DNA of 64,000 bases from Penelope pileata (GCA_013396635.1 WBMW01005873.1:434001-498000); one strand, 5' to 3'; shown: positions 47,760 to 60,624, numbered from the stretch's first letter. Notes: generated by a model not told the origin, from the letters alone. A program made the numbers and translations.

Positions 47760-50700
47760 TGCTATCAAGATTGTAATGATGATGATTGTTTTGCTTTTCA
47801 GCTTCATCATTTTGGTAACCAATAAAGGCTTGTGGAAGCATCCCGCTTTACAGACAGGTGCTGAGACAGAATGGAAACACTGCAGTGCAAGGAGGCACTG
47901 GCAGGTTATGAGAAAATGCATTTTGTGTACACCTTAAGGCTCTTAGGGTGTTTTAATTGTGAAAGTGGATTGCAAGTCAAATTTATTCCCTGAAGAAAAT
48001 ATCCTTTGCTTCCTATATATGGGCCAATTACAGAAATTCTGTTATGTCAAATATTCTGCTGAACAAGGGTTGAGTAGATGGGTGGTTCATGGGATGAAAG
48101 AAATGAAAACAAGGCTGAGAGGAAGTGAGTAACCCTAGTGTTCACTGCTACTAGCAACTCCCAAGACCCACACTTGTTAAATTGTGGTCTGTCATGTTAA
48201 ACACTGAGCACAGCCTTCAAGGTGCAGCTCGATGACACCACATCCTAATTATGAATCTTCCCAAAGTTGTTAGAGCTGAATGCAGTTTGTCAGCATTTCT
48301 GGAAGCAGGGGGAATATTTGTAAGAGAAAGTGGGTTGCTCTGGGCCTGTTTCTTTCTCAGCTGCAAGGAAAAGGGTATCATTATAATTGTTTTATGAGGA
48401 GGACTTGGAGGGGACAGAGAAAAAATGCAAATGCCTTTTGCACGCAGGTAGTTTTTGTGCAGCAAAGGGCAGAGCTCAGCAGATCAGCCTACCCTCGCTG
48501 CCACAGATTTCCCAGGTGACACAGACAAGTCCTTCCCTTTCCTTGCCCTGCAGCGAAGGGGCTGTTAAACTTGAGGAAGTTATCTTGGGTAATAACCCCT
48601 GTCCACAGATTACTTTCTTACGGAAAAATGGAGCCTGAGAAGAGGAACAGGCTGCAAACTGGAAATTATGCTGTGGTTTCTCTGTGCTCTGCTGTCTCCT
48701 CAGACTTCTGTCCTTTTGAAAATCACTACATTCTTTATCCATACTTTTATAGCAGCTGGAGTTTTGGAGTGAGACACAGTAAAGCACGATATAGATGGGT
48801 ACTGCTCTCTGTTTGTAATGCATTCATCATTTACATAGCAAAATGCTGTTGTTTTTGTGCAATGGGAGTAAAACACCGATATCCTGGCCCTGGTTGTACC
48901 AATCAGTCCACTTCAGCATCCCTAATAAATAAAGAAACAAAGAAACCCTGACTGCGATATTCACATTAATTGAGACAGAAATACATACTCTAGTCAACAA
49001 CCATATGTGCAGCTGGCTAACTTGGCAGCTTCTGGTCCAAGCTGTGAAAATTGCAAGGCTGAGGTTCCCTCAAGATACCCTGAACACTTTAAACACAGGT
49101 GATAACAAATGAATGGTTTTGTAATGACTTCCAAAAATACCCCACTTCTGTAATGCAGGGAGGAGCACTCAGAGCACAGGGCACATGTCAGCCCCATCAC
49201 CTATGGGGCCATGGCCCTCCAGCTGGGGCCAGCAAGCCTGGATCAGACAAGAGTTGAGTCACGTTGGGTTGGAAGGTCTGCCTAACATTTTACTGTAAGG
49301 AAATAAATATTTTCATCTGGTAAAACAAAGGGATCGCTCTTCTTTCTGGCAACATGGTGATCAGTGTGATTTCTGCAAGCTGGCAAATTTCACCACACGT
49401 TTGAAACTGATAATTAACCATTTATTTTTGGGAGGGTGAAACAAAGAGGAAGAACAAATTGAATCTTAACTATGTTCATTGTGTCAGCACCAAACACAAC
49501 TACAACTGCTTTACTGGACACCTTCAATTTTCACCATCTTTAAATAGAGACATATTTCAGCCCCTTATTGAATGAAGCCTCAAAGGAGACCTTTGTTTTA
49601 GAAAAAAGCTCCTCCAGAGCCAGAGCTGCATTCACCTGGGGAGCAGATTCACCCATCCAAGCTGCAATTGGCTGTGAGGCCCTGAGACAAAGCCATAATA
49701 ACTGGAGTCAATTAGTCCTTGCCTGATTTCAAATTCAGGATGCTCTGCCCAGTGGGTGTTGCTCAGCTCTTCCTTTTCCCAGAGAGGCACATCTGGATCT
49801 TAAATAAACTTTCTATGTCTCTCTTAAAACATGGAACCTCCTACATCATGTCACATGAGAGTGGGAAGCCTAGGGCTGTAGGGATCACCTCCTAACAAGC
49901 TTTCTTTTGAAGTTTAAGAGATTGTAATCGTTAACAGGATGCCCTGCTTACCACTGTGACACCATCTATGTCAGGGTGACAGTTTCCTTCCCCACTTCAT
50001 GACCAGATGAGCCTAACTCATGGATCATCCATGCAATCTCAAGCCTAGAGAGCCACATCCCTGCGTGGAGCTGCAGAGACTGAGGCAGATGAGCCAGACC
50101 TGGCTGCAGGGCACTGAGGGATGGACATCTTTCTCCATGCCTGAGACTGGACATGTCTAACAAATGCCTCAGGTCAAAGCCAGCTCCTATTATATTAATC
50201 TACAGTCAGGGGAACAATGCTTATTGAACCAATACCTACACATTTATACTTTTATTCTCATTTCTGTCTGTCCTGCCCTGGGACAACAGTCACACTCTTG
50301 CTGAACATACGCACTTGTGAGGCTCTCTCTATTCAGTCAAGCACCTGATTTGAGCATGAAGTTCAAATGCTTTTAAGGTTGTTGACCATCAAAAGGATGT
50401 GCTGGAAATTAAATTTGTGATAAAGTATTTTTCTAAGGCTGTAAGACAACCAAAAATAAAAACATGCAAAAAAATGTAAGCACAGTGGAGAATATAATAA
50501 TAACAAAAACGGTTACTGCTATTCTGAATTGAAACACATTGTGACAGCATTAACACAGTTAATCATTTGCCAGGGTGTATCTCTGGCAAAGTTGTCCCTA
50601 GACACCAAGGTCTTTCACTTCTTGACAGTTTTGTGGGTTTATCTCAAATACTCTGGCCACTGCACGGAAAAATTCAGCTCATCCTACGCCAGGGTGTGAT

Positions 50701-52550
50701 CAGGGAAGGACCTGTTGCACTCATGTAGCCTCATTTTGGTGAACAGATTGGCTCTCCATATTGCCCCCTGCCTCCATCTACCCACCTGTAAAACACTGAT
50801 CTCCTTTGTAAAGCACTTTTGATAAGCATGAATTCAACCAGGAGCACGGGTGATCAGTGTGCTCAATTTGTCTACTGTGGAGGTCAATGCAGAGACTTCT
50901 AAACTTGGCCATGACTGGAATAGCTACATTAATTAAGAGGCTGATTGGTGAGACTAATTACCACCAATAAGTCACAAGGTAGAGATCGTTGATTCCAGCA
51001 CAACGCCACTCTAATGCAGCTCTGCTGCTTTCAAACAGCTCCATGGCTGCTGGCTCCTTTCAAGATGCCACAGGCATTTTCCCCAGTGACAGCCCTTCCT
51101 GGTGGGCCATGTCCACTGGCCTCATTCCCCACTTCCATTTACCAATATATCAGTACCTTCAATATTTTTGCATCTATTTTGAAACTGATCGCTAATGAAC
51201 CATAAGAGTATTTGTCCTCCCATTACGTGCACCAACTATAAGCTCTGGAGAGTGCCCAGACAAGCCCCAAGTCCCTCACATGGCCTTTTCCCCTGCCTAA
51301 GAGATTAATTCAGGTCAGATCCCAATTTCCCTAGCAGACAGGAGAGCTGAGATCCAAGACTATAGGTCAGGTCCACCGAAAAGTACTTCCAGGAGACATT
51401 TTACACTCCTGTTGCCTTTTTGATAGTAGGATTGACAATTTCACAGATTCTTTCACTTCCATCTGTCTCAGCCTCTTTCTCCTCATTACCCCCTGCAGAG
51501 AAGTAAATGAATTTGAGGCAGAGAGGGTCTTCACTGGTCAAATGCACTTAAACTGACAGAGCCTCCTCAACATTTGACAAGTTTGCACTGCTACAGACTT
51601 GACTAGAAGCCTTGTGACACCTCCCAGCAGGAGATCCATTGGTCTTCAGCAGAAAGATTGACCTTGGAAAAGTCCACGCTGACCTCCCACTGTGTGAAAC
51701 ACAGCAGAGATGCAGGGGATCCTGCCATGCAAGTAAACAAAGGTCAAATTCAATTCAATTTGTGTGACTGCTACTACAAACAGAGAAAGCCTTGTTGAGC
51801 TTGGAACGCAGTTCTCGAACAATCCACAGGGCAAAACAAATAGATTTTTTTTTCCCAAATGAGTACCAATCAACTGATGCTCAAAATACTGTGATTACTG
51901 ATTATTATTTGATATGAGTGTGTAAAGAAGTTTTTCTTTTGACGTTTCTGGGTAGGAAGGGGTAAAAATAAACCGGAGACCTGCAGTTTAGTTTGCAAAG
52001 CTGGACATTACTTCGGGATGAAATACTGAGGCCAAAAAATAAAATCGGTATTCATGCTCAGAGCCTTTCCTGAAAACACAGATTTTCAAGCACCAAAAAA
52101 AAAGAATAAAATCCCTCAATATCTGAGGAAGTGTGTAGTTGTGAGGCAGCTGGTTATGCCCGAAAACCACAAGAGATTCTCTATTTTTTTTCAGAGGTTG
52201 AGACAGTAACTTGTGATGGATGGTGAGCGTGACTCAGCCCTACCACATTCCTTCATTCTGAGAACTTGGGAAAAGCAGTAAAACCAACATGGAACTGAAG
52301 ATCACTTATTTTATGAAAGCCTAGAAAGCTCAGGCCTCCAATAAAGGGTGACCTTCTACATAAGCCACAGTCACTTCTGGACCTCCCACTGATACAGCTA
52401 CTGTATTGGCAAAGATGCATCTTTCCCTCAGTACATGTTGTACATTATAGTAATTGTATAGCAAGTTACTGAGGTGTGATCCAGGTGGAACTGTTGAGAG
52501 GTGCACAAGTGCTTGGAGAAGTAGATTTTTGGGTCAAGCATTGGCCCAGT
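47760..52550. other. Unique non-coding sequence
   Basis: No gene, RNA gene or named repeat recognised. Open frames of up to 126 codons at 48571-48951 have no recognisable domain and overlap an opposing frame. Confidence 0.6.
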
Positions 52551-52554
52551 CGCA

Positions 52555-52800
52555 TTCAATTCTACGTTAATGACCTGGATGAATGAACAGTTTTGTTACT
52601 TATTAGATCTGCAGAGTGATATCATGCTGGAAGGGGCTGCTCGTACTTTGGAGGAATGGATCACTGTCAAAATGGTCCTGAAATTAGTGGAGGAATGGAG
52701 GGGTAAAAACAATTCAAAGTCAATAAAAAATTCTGCCTTTTGTAGGAGCAGTCACAACTGGATCTGCAGGTTAGGAGGGATCATAAAGCTAAATCTGATA
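52555..52800 (+). mobile_element. Ancient CR1 fragment (reverse transcriptase region), plus strand
   Basis: ATTCAATTCTACGTTAATGACCTGGATGAA translates as IQFYVNDLDE, the CR1 'FNIFVNDLDE' block just before the catalytic FADD. Next, ATCTGCAGAGTGATATCATGC with CTGGAAGGGGCTGC is the decayed 'FADDTKL-GA' region, in which the catalytic aspartates are destroyed. TTTGGAGGAATGGATCACTG and CAAAATGGTCCTGAAATTAGTGGAGGAATGG follow in the expected order ('LEDRI-IQNDLDKLEKW'), and TCAAAGTCAATAAAAAATTCTGCC matches the region before the C-terminal tail. It is frameshifted throughout and was probably inserted before the bird radiation. Confidence 0.75.
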
Positions 52801-53837
52801 ATGTTATATAGGAAGGTGAACTTTATTCTGAGATAAAACTATAAGGGAAAGGTCACAAGAAAGACAAAAATAATGGATAATCCTTCCTTTCTAGAGTGAA
52901 CCCGCAAAGGGTGGTGCCCCACAGCCAGTCAGGAACAACATATTCCAAAGGAAAAAATTGTGAACTGAGTGAAGAAAGGGCAAAAAAAGAACAAAAGAAC
53001 AGTCAGTGGTCTGGAAAACAGGAGCTGTGTAGAAAAGCTCGAAGAAGAGTGTTTTCTCAGTGAAATGAGAAGCGATGGGGGAGACACAACAATCTTCAAA
53101 TAAACAAATGTTGCGTAAAGAACATAAGATTCTGGCCTTAGATTGTGACAAGCTTGATTACTGAGCTTGGTACAGGTGTACAGGCATAGAAGTTTGAAGC
53201 CATTTCAGTAGTTCCAGGGCATGTGACACGTTTCTACAAGGGTACAAACGTGACACAGGACTTACAGATCCTTCTGGAGAGATGGATGGAGATGGGGTTG
53301 GTAGGCACCGGGGCGTGTGAGGTAACAGCAGACACCAGTGTTGATGTTGGAGCAGTGAAATTGAGCATTGGAAAAGCTTTTCTTGGTGGTGAGGACAGCG
53401 AAGCTTTGGGATACAGAGCTGTGGAGTCACCATTTCGGTAAAGTTTCAGGAATAAAGTCCCCATCTGTTAAACATGGCTCCAGCTAAGCTGAGCAGCCTT
53501 TGAGGAAGGGGCTGCCAATTCGACGATTTCCTGAGGTCTCTGCCAGCCAAAATGAAAGTCCCTAGTGCAGGTGGGATTCTATCTCCCTTTCTCCCACTGA
53601 TGAGCAGGATTTACTGGGAAACCTGCAGAGCCTGTGCCAGCAAAGCCTGCTAGAGGAGCACCTGGTGGGACAGAACAAGGTGTGAACTCCAGACCCCTCA
53701 GAGCATCTCCAGTCTCTGTGTTGTTGCTGCTGCAGGTAGATTGACAGGGACGAAATGCCTTTAGCAGCGATTAATTAGTATCAGGCATGGCTGCAGCCTG
53801 CAAACACTGCAGGAATTTCCCCCCAACATTTTCCCAA

Positions 53838-53860
53838 TATATTTACTCAGTGTAAATATA
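53838..53860. promoter_or_regulatory. Perfect inverted repeat of forkhead-like cores
   Basis: TATATTTAC (53838-53846) and GTAAATATA (53852-53860) are exact reverse complements around a 5-base spacer. A third GTATTTACA core follows at 53868-53876. GTAAATA is a recognised forkhead-box binding core, so three sites in about 40 bases could be a composite element. AT-rich chance is the alternative. Confidence 0.3.
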
Positions 53861-56800
53861 CGTCAAGTATTTACAGGTCAGGTTCGTCTCAGGTAAGGAT
53901 AGTTTCTACATACAGGGAGCAGAAGCATGAACAGGGCACAACAACTCCCCTAATAATTTGAATTAAATTTTTAAAGAATATTTGCCTTCAGCTGGGAAAA
54001 AAAGAAAAAAAAGTGGAAAGTTCAGTCTGTGTAGGAAGGAGAAGGACTCCATCTTAAACTGCTACAGTTCACGATACTGCCATCACTTTTTCTGTAACAG
54101 GACTATGTTTTCTTCTCTGCCTCCTTATTCAGGCCGAAAAGTTGATGAGAAAAGGAAAAAGGAAGAGCGTATTTGAACCACAGTGCAGCTACCCCAGAAC
54201 CTCTGAATGAACACAGGTTTTTTGATCTCTGAAGCACTCTGGGCACAATCATAAAAGCAGGGGATGAGTTGCCAGCCAGCAGCGAGGGCTGGGAGCACGA
54301 TGCAGCCTCATCGGGGAACATCAGAGAGGAGGGGGCTCGGCGTGGCACAACGTGCAGACTGCTCAGCATATGGCTACAGACAACGGCTGCTGATGGCTTA
54401 AAAAAAATAAATAATCAGCTTCTCAGCAGAGACAGCAACATGTTTCCTGTAAAAACAAAAGCATATTGTTTGTCTCGCTTCCATCTGACTGCCAGGAGCC
54501 TCCTGGCACGCACGGTTCCTGGGGCCTGGTGACTGTCCTGCTCGCTGAGCAAAACCTGCCTGCTGCCCTGGGGAGCAGTTTCCATCTCATGTGGATGGAA
54601 ATCAGAGCTGCATCCCTGAAGGAAATCGAAGGGCTGAAATGGAGGCAGAAACTCAGTTCTGTGCAACCCCCCAGAGGCTGCCTGGGGGGAACACCAAACC
54701 TTGCACTGCCCCTGCAAAGAGGAGAACGTGAACTCCATCTTTGCAAATGCAGTAGATATTTCTTAAGGAGCAAAGCTTTTATATCAGACTATAAGGACCT
54801 TGCATCAGGATCCTAATGGTTCCAGCACACCCACCTTTGCCTCTGCAGAGAAAGCGACTTAATTTTTCCTTTGTTTCTTCACTGTACGATTTGTGCACAA
54901 AACCCCTTCAGCAACTCTGTTTCTTAGATGTTATTTAGTAATCGTGGCATGAAATGTTCAGATGGACTGAAGCAGCATCTGAGACTGAAAAGGCATTTAG
55001 ATCCTGTGTATATTTAATGCTCTAAGCAGAAATACAGTCTTCATGCTTCGATTAAAAGACAAAGAAGCTCAAATCTTAACAGTGCTCTGGGCTGGAGATC
55101 ATAGCACAGAAAAAAAATTAAGAGATGGGGAGACTATCAAGACTATCATAACTAGTTAATTATCTGCTAGATCAGCCACTGTAGCACAGCAGGATTTATT
55201 TGGGAGACAAATGGGATTTCAGGTTTCCATCTTACAGTTTTATGGTTCTCATCATGAAATAAAACAAGCAAAATAACTCAAAGTAAAATACTAGAGTAGG
55301 TTTCACACGATGAGTAGTTCCTTCTCCTTCTCTCAGTACTTTCACTTACCTCGACCCACTCTCCTATTCAATGGTAACTCAGCACTTTCCAAACCTTTTC
55401 AGGTTTGAAACCAAGGCTAAAAATGTCACTGCAGAAACATTTGGTTAGTAAGAATCTGTAGCAAGTTTTCACATTTCTGGCGTGAGTAAACATGGAGCGC
55501 TCACAGCATGCTGAGGAAATATTTGTGCATCGTGGAGTGACTTCCTTTATGTATAGGAAAGACAAGAAAGCTGGAGGAAAGATCAGAGCACCTGAAGTTC
55601 TGACCCAGCTGGAAGTAGTGCAAGGCTGTTCTCTGCTTGTATTTCCCCCTGATGAGACCCATGAGATGGCACACGCTGTCCCTGTGCCGGGCATACGTCA
55701 TCCCTTAAGAGAGAGTGCAGAGAGCCCTGCCCATCTTGTAAATTATCCTGCAGCCTTTCTGTCTCCCTGAATATTCTGACCATTGCACTGTAATTTTCCT
55801 CTGCATGCTGCAGCCACTCTGCTCTCCTCAGATGCAATAGCTGTGCCAATAGCTCACACCATCTTTCTTAGCGGGTTCAGTTCTGCATGGCACCTCCTGT
55901 CACGGCCTTGAAAAGCAATATGGTAATATTGCTGCATTCGTATGCCCAGCTGCGACCCTTCTAAGCCAAAGGATGCAGATTGCTCCTTTGAAAGCAGCCT
56001 TGAGTTTTTGATGCAGATGCAGAAGGAAGAGACTGCCTCACCTTTCAAGTATTTCTCTCGTCTGGATCCAAGCTAAGGATGAACCCAGGGTGGGAGGAGC
56101 GTGTAGACCAATTTCAGGACTACGTGGCTGGGCATCAGGGTCAGCAGCAAATGGCAGAATTACGTGCAATGCAAAAATTTCTTTCCTGTGTCATGTGTAA
56201 CACGTGGATAGTTAGTTTTGGTAACTAAACAAGACAAATCAATGACTTGGCTTTCTCCTTAAACTACTCAAATTTTAAAGATTTGGTGAATATTTCCTTC
56301 ACACCCAGACTTGGGGCTCTATCATGCACTTACTCAGCACAAACTTCCACATCTCTCAGTGCTCCTGATACTTCAGACTGGGCAAGAAAGCTAGAAACAT
56401 CTTCACCGCCTCCTTATAATTTGCAGCTATCTTGAATTTTGATGCTTTGAAGAACTCTGTCTGATATTCGTACTCTTCATAGTCATTATTTCTATCAACT
56501 CTCACACAATTTTCTAAAACTCTCATTTCAAAATGTTTAAGAAATGGCTTGCTGCCAAGGCATGGCAAAGCAAAGGATAGTGCTGGTAATTGAGGAAAAC
56601 TGTACTCATCAATGTAGCAGCAAAGTTTGAGCTTCAAATAATTAAGAAATGACAGACCCTCTGAAACATGTAGGATGCTTCAAGCTCCCGTGAGCTTATT
56701 CTCAGCAGGAAGCAAGCCCGTTTCTAAAAAAATGTGCTTAAGTACATGAATTTCTGAATTTCACGATTTATAGCCATGCATTTGTGACAGATCCCTGAAT

Positions 56801-57375
56801 GCACAGAATCAGGCAGCAGTTAAAGAATCACTTAGTTGCACCCTATGCTCTGTGCTATATTTTGGTGCAGGCTGGGGTGGATGCACAGCTTTGACGAACA
56901 CGGGGATGCTGTAAGCCGGTGTCAGCAGGTGTGAGCAGGAGAAGCAAATGACAGCCATTAATGCAGCACTGGCTGTTAAACTCTAAATGAGCCTGAATGC
57001 AGTTCTCTGAAATGAATCTATTTCCTTTTTTTCCCCAAAGTATGAAATATCTCTCTGCCTGAGGAAAAGGAGGGATGCTGTCACTGTCAGAGGAAGAGTG
57101 TTATCCGTGGGGAAGGGCTTTGCCTCATCCTCACTTTGCATTAATCAAGCAGTTTCTATGGTGAATGCAGGAGAGGCTAGAGGTACAGCTTGCTCGCTGC
57201 AGAGAGACAGCAGGGCAACAGGGGCTTTGATGGAAAAAAATGCACATTTGGATGGACTGAAACACTGAAATATCCTTCAATCTGACATGAACTTTCTTAT
57301 TAAATGTTTGTTTCTACCAGATTTATAAAAATCCTTTTAGAATTGAAATAACTCATGTATCTTTGGGTTTTGGCA

Positions 57376-57397
57376 GGGCAGAGGGGCAGGGGCAGGG
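57376..57397 (+). other. G-quadruplex motif, plus strand
   Basis: Four G runs (GGG, GGGG, GGGG, GGG) separated by CAGA, CA and CA. This meets the G3+ N1-7 rule with short loops, which favours a stable structure. Confidence 0.8.
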
Positions 57398-59823
57398 TCA
57401 AAGTTCTGTTTTCCTCCCTACCAAATCAAAAATTTGCGCTACTCTAAAGTATTGATATTTGGCCCTTCCCCCTGGAAAGTTTTGAAAGGACAGCTGTAAC
57501 CTGCACAGGTGCTCAGGTGAGCATGAGTGCCTAGAAGGCCTTGTTTCAGGGTGATATTAATTCAAGCAATGCTCTTGAGTGCCCTCTGTGGCTGTATGGG
57601 AAGCACACGATGACATTCAAAATGCTGTAGTGGTGCCAGGCTGTGCTCAGGACTGGTACAAGCACTGCATTGCCATCACAGCACGGTCGGTGGAGGTTAT
57701 GCACTCACACAGTGGAAGGTCTGGGCCTGGGTTGTCTGAAAGCCCCTCACATCTGAGATGGCTGAATTCATAATTCTGCATCTGCATCCTTTCCTTTTTC
57801 TTCCTCCTACTGATGTGCCTGACACAAAGGAACACAAACATAAATGTTCCCGAGAGCCCAGGCTCCAGCCTCCTCTCAGTGTCTGCTAAAAAGGAGCATA
57901 TGGTTTTATTCTACCCCTTAAAACCTGTACCACGCTTCCAGTCTGCCTTCACAGACTCTGGCTCACTTTTTGAAGGGTTCTGTAAGGAAAACCTCTTAAT
58001 CTTGTTCCTTTGTTACTGAAGAAATAGTGAATTTGTAAAGAATCCAGGGAATTCAAAGGAAAGGCGAATACATTGTCCATCCAGTCCCAAACGTTACTGA
58101 GACTTTCTGAACAGTGGGTGACTGTGGGTACTTCAGGGTACTGTTGTCACATTGTGCTCCTCTGCATCCTGCATTTACCTCTCCTCCTTTCAGCTGGTCC
58201 CTGTGCCACTGCAAAGGTCTGTCCTCCCCCAGCCCTTTTTGTCCGCTGCTGTAAGGGCCATGTTTGTGGAGAGCAATCTTCAAGGAGGGGCCTTTCTTTT
58301 CACACACAGCTTTTCTGCAATTCCTGCTGGGTAAAATAACACATCCACAAGACAGGGTGTACCCTGCAGCCATTTAGAAATTCCCTTCACGCACACCAAA
58401 GGAGTGGAAGTACTTATTCTTCCTGTTGGCTTTTCTACAAATCAGCACAGGCAGTTATTGCCTCCTGACAGGGCAATTGAATGAAGAAATTTTCAGAGGT
58501 GATGCTATAAAGGGCTTTTGACCATTGAGACAAACTCCTTAATAGCTTTCTGGGAGTTCCCATGTGAGGACTAGGTGCCAAATAGCAAAGGTCTCACGCT
58601 GCAACCAGAAGTCAGCAAGTGGTTCATCTTCTAGGTCAATTCTCCTGGCAAACACAACTAAAGAGAGAAGTATGGCAGGGTAACGAGGCACGGGATCCAA
58701 CTGATGTTCAGCAGAGGATCCGTGGGGTTGAACTAGCTCAGACACAAAGGTAAAGAGCAGTGATACTGAAAATCAGCCTTGAGCTCAAGGATTAGACAAA
58801 CAAGTAGATGTATTTGGATTGATTACAAACTGTGCTGCAGACATGCCTCGTTCTGAGGGACATGATGGGGTTTGCTATAGGCAGCCAAAATAGTCTGAGA
58901 CAGGATGAACAAAATAAGGCTTGCTGTTTTGATACTCTTCTGCTTGCCTGCAAGGAATCATAATAGCTTGTTTAGTCTAATGAAAATGGTATTTATGGAC
59001 CCTCATTATCGGTCTGAAGGCCCAAAGATCCATCTGTGGGAGTCTCCCTACCACTATAAATTCTGAAAGCACTGGTTGACTTCATCTAAATTTGACAGAG
59101 GAGCACAGAACTCAAATGGCCACCCACAAGTTCCATAACGACCTGCAGCTACGAAAAGAGCAGAGCCTGCAGGTATCCTCAATGGCAAAAACGCTGTGGG
59201 ATAAACGTGCCCTTCCCGAGACACCAGCAGACACGAGTCACAAAGCTGTGCAAATTAGATTTCCTTCATTGTGCTGTTCTCAGCAATATTTGTTTATCTA
59301 AATAAGCACACGTGATGAGATGTGCTAAAGGAGACGCAGGGGCTGGGTGACATTCATGAGCAATCAGCTTCTCAATGAAGCCGAGATGTATGGGACTGTG
59401 ATTAAGGTGGACAATCAGGGAACAGAAAGTGAGATTTCATCATCATGTCAGCCTCGTGCTCACAGGGCGAGACAAGCACTTCATTTTCTCCTCTCTGTTC
59501 TGTCTCCGTATCCAGAAAATGGACACAGCCATTCAAGCAGAAAGAAGAATTTGCAATAAATGATGTGTTTGACTTTGGTCCTTCTGACTTACAGAACGCT
59601 TGTAAGGAGATCACAGTTTTCACTTTTGAATGGATTTAGCGTGTATGTCTTTTGGTCACCCTGCCACCTTTCAATAGTCCCTAAAAAGGGAAAGAAAAAT
59701 GGGCAAGATGTTTTACTCAGAATGATCTGAGCAACTGTGGGCAAGTTTGTCCATCTGCTGTTAGGCCCGTGGTCAACCAGTGACGCTGTGACACTCCACA
59801 GACACAAAAAACCAGCTCTGAAC

Positions 59824-59836
59824 AAAAAAAAAAAAA
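59824..59836 (+). repeat. A13 homopolymer
   Basis: An uninterrupted run of 13 A; a simple repeat. Confidence 0.95.
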
Positions 59837-59909
59837 GTTAACTGGTTAAAATATGAGGCTACGTTTTTTTCCAGTAAGCCTGTTCAGAGATTTATTCACG
59901 TTGCCATAA

Positions 59910-60085
59910 GCATCTTAATTAAGTTTCAGTTAATAACCTAGAATGGTGCCATAAATACTTCTGTCAATTGTTATTTAATTAATTTCACATTAGCATTATG
60001 TGTCAATTAAATGCTTAACACCATCTCTTAATTTGCCATATTAATAAGCAATATGCATATAATCAGGCTGAATATGAATCTTCAG
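59910..60085. promoter_or_regulatory. Candidate conserved non-coding element, homeodomain-site rich
   Basis: In 175 bp there are two TTAATTAA palindromes (59915-59922, 59975-59982), a GTCAATTAAATGC at 60002-60014, a CATATTAATAAGC stretch, and the perfect palindrome ATATGCATAT at 60051-60060, which contains a POU-like core. This density of homeodomain and POU cores in non-repetitive sequence is typical of developmental enhancers in gene deserts. Conservation is inferred from texture only. Confidence 0.4.
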
Positions 60086-60106
60086 GCCAATCTAGCATTC
60101 TGGAAA

Positions 60107-60624
60107 GAATCACAGAATGGCTTAGGTTGGAAAGGACCTTAAAGATCATTTAATTCCAACCCCCTGCCATGGGCAGAGCTGCCCTCTACCAGCCCAGGCT
60201 GCCCAGGGCCCATCAACCTGGCCTTGAGCACCTCCGGGGATGGGGCACCCACAGCTCTCCGGGCAGCTGTGCCAGTGCCTCACCGCCCTCTAAAGTAAAA
60301 GCATTTCTGACTAACATCTAACCTAAATCTCTCCTCATTTAATTTAAAACCATTTCCCCTTGTCCTATCACTAGCAGACTGTAAAAAGTCTGTCTCCTTC
60401 CTGATTATAAGTTCCCCTCAGGTACTGCAAAGCTGCAATGAGGTCCCCCCGCAGCCTCCTCTTCTGCAGGCTGAACAAGCCCAGCTCCCTCAGCCTCTCT
60501 TCATGGGAGAGGTGCTCCAGCCCTCTGATCACCTTTGTGCCCTCCTCTATACCCACTCCAACAGCTCCACATCTTTCTTGTTCTTGGCCCCAGGCCTGGA
60601 CACAGTACTCCAGATGGGGTATGC
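60107..60624 (-). mobile_element. CR1 non-LTR retrotransposon, 5'-truncated, minus strand
   Basis: Opens with AATCACAGAATGGCTTAGG (reverse complement of the CR1 terminus), then the reverse complement of AAGGTCCTTTCC, and GGCCTTGAGCACCTCCGGGG. It ends in the ORF2 segment whose minus-strand reading starts CCCCATCTGGAGTACTGTG. Only one or two terminal octamer units remain. It has more small deletions than the plus copy at 42.8 kb. It inserted 22 bp from the edge of the homeodomain-site-rich block. Confidence 0.93.
60371..60622 (-). pseudogene. CR1 ORF2 C-terminal remnant, frameshifted
   Basis: The minus-strand frame shows PHLEYCVQAWGQEQE, then a shifted stretch, then KVIRGLEHLSHEERLRELG, LFSLQKRRLRGDLIAALQYLR and a premature stop after GDRLFT. 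A small deletion before ERC moves the frame, and it is regained by a second change near VIRGLEH. The rest of the tail, down to the DGALG motif, is no longer in frame. Non-functional. Confidence 0.85.

Larger units (their letters stand above)
52810..59900. other. Unique non-coding sequence
   Basis: No gene recognised. It contains a forkhead-like inverted repeat at 53838-53860, an ACTATCAAG doublet near 55132-55150, a G-quadruplex motif at 57376-57397 and an A13 run at 59824-59836. A segment around 53360-53435 faintly recalls a very old CR1 tail. Confidence 0.55.

Noticed and set aside
53223..53441. GGEDSEALGYRAVESP segment resembling a CR1 tail
   Set aside because: Only one short block fits and the preceding 50 codons do not resemble CR1.
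56356..56637. Minus-strand frame whose middle (a FEMRVLENCVRV stretch) briefly suggested a Helitron helicase
   Set aside because: The impression rests on a few residues. No Walker or other helicase motifs and no Helitron ends are visible.
58539..58745. 68-codon minus-strand frame with a protein-like composition
   Set aside because: No motif recognised and no splice acceptor/donor pair of quality around it.
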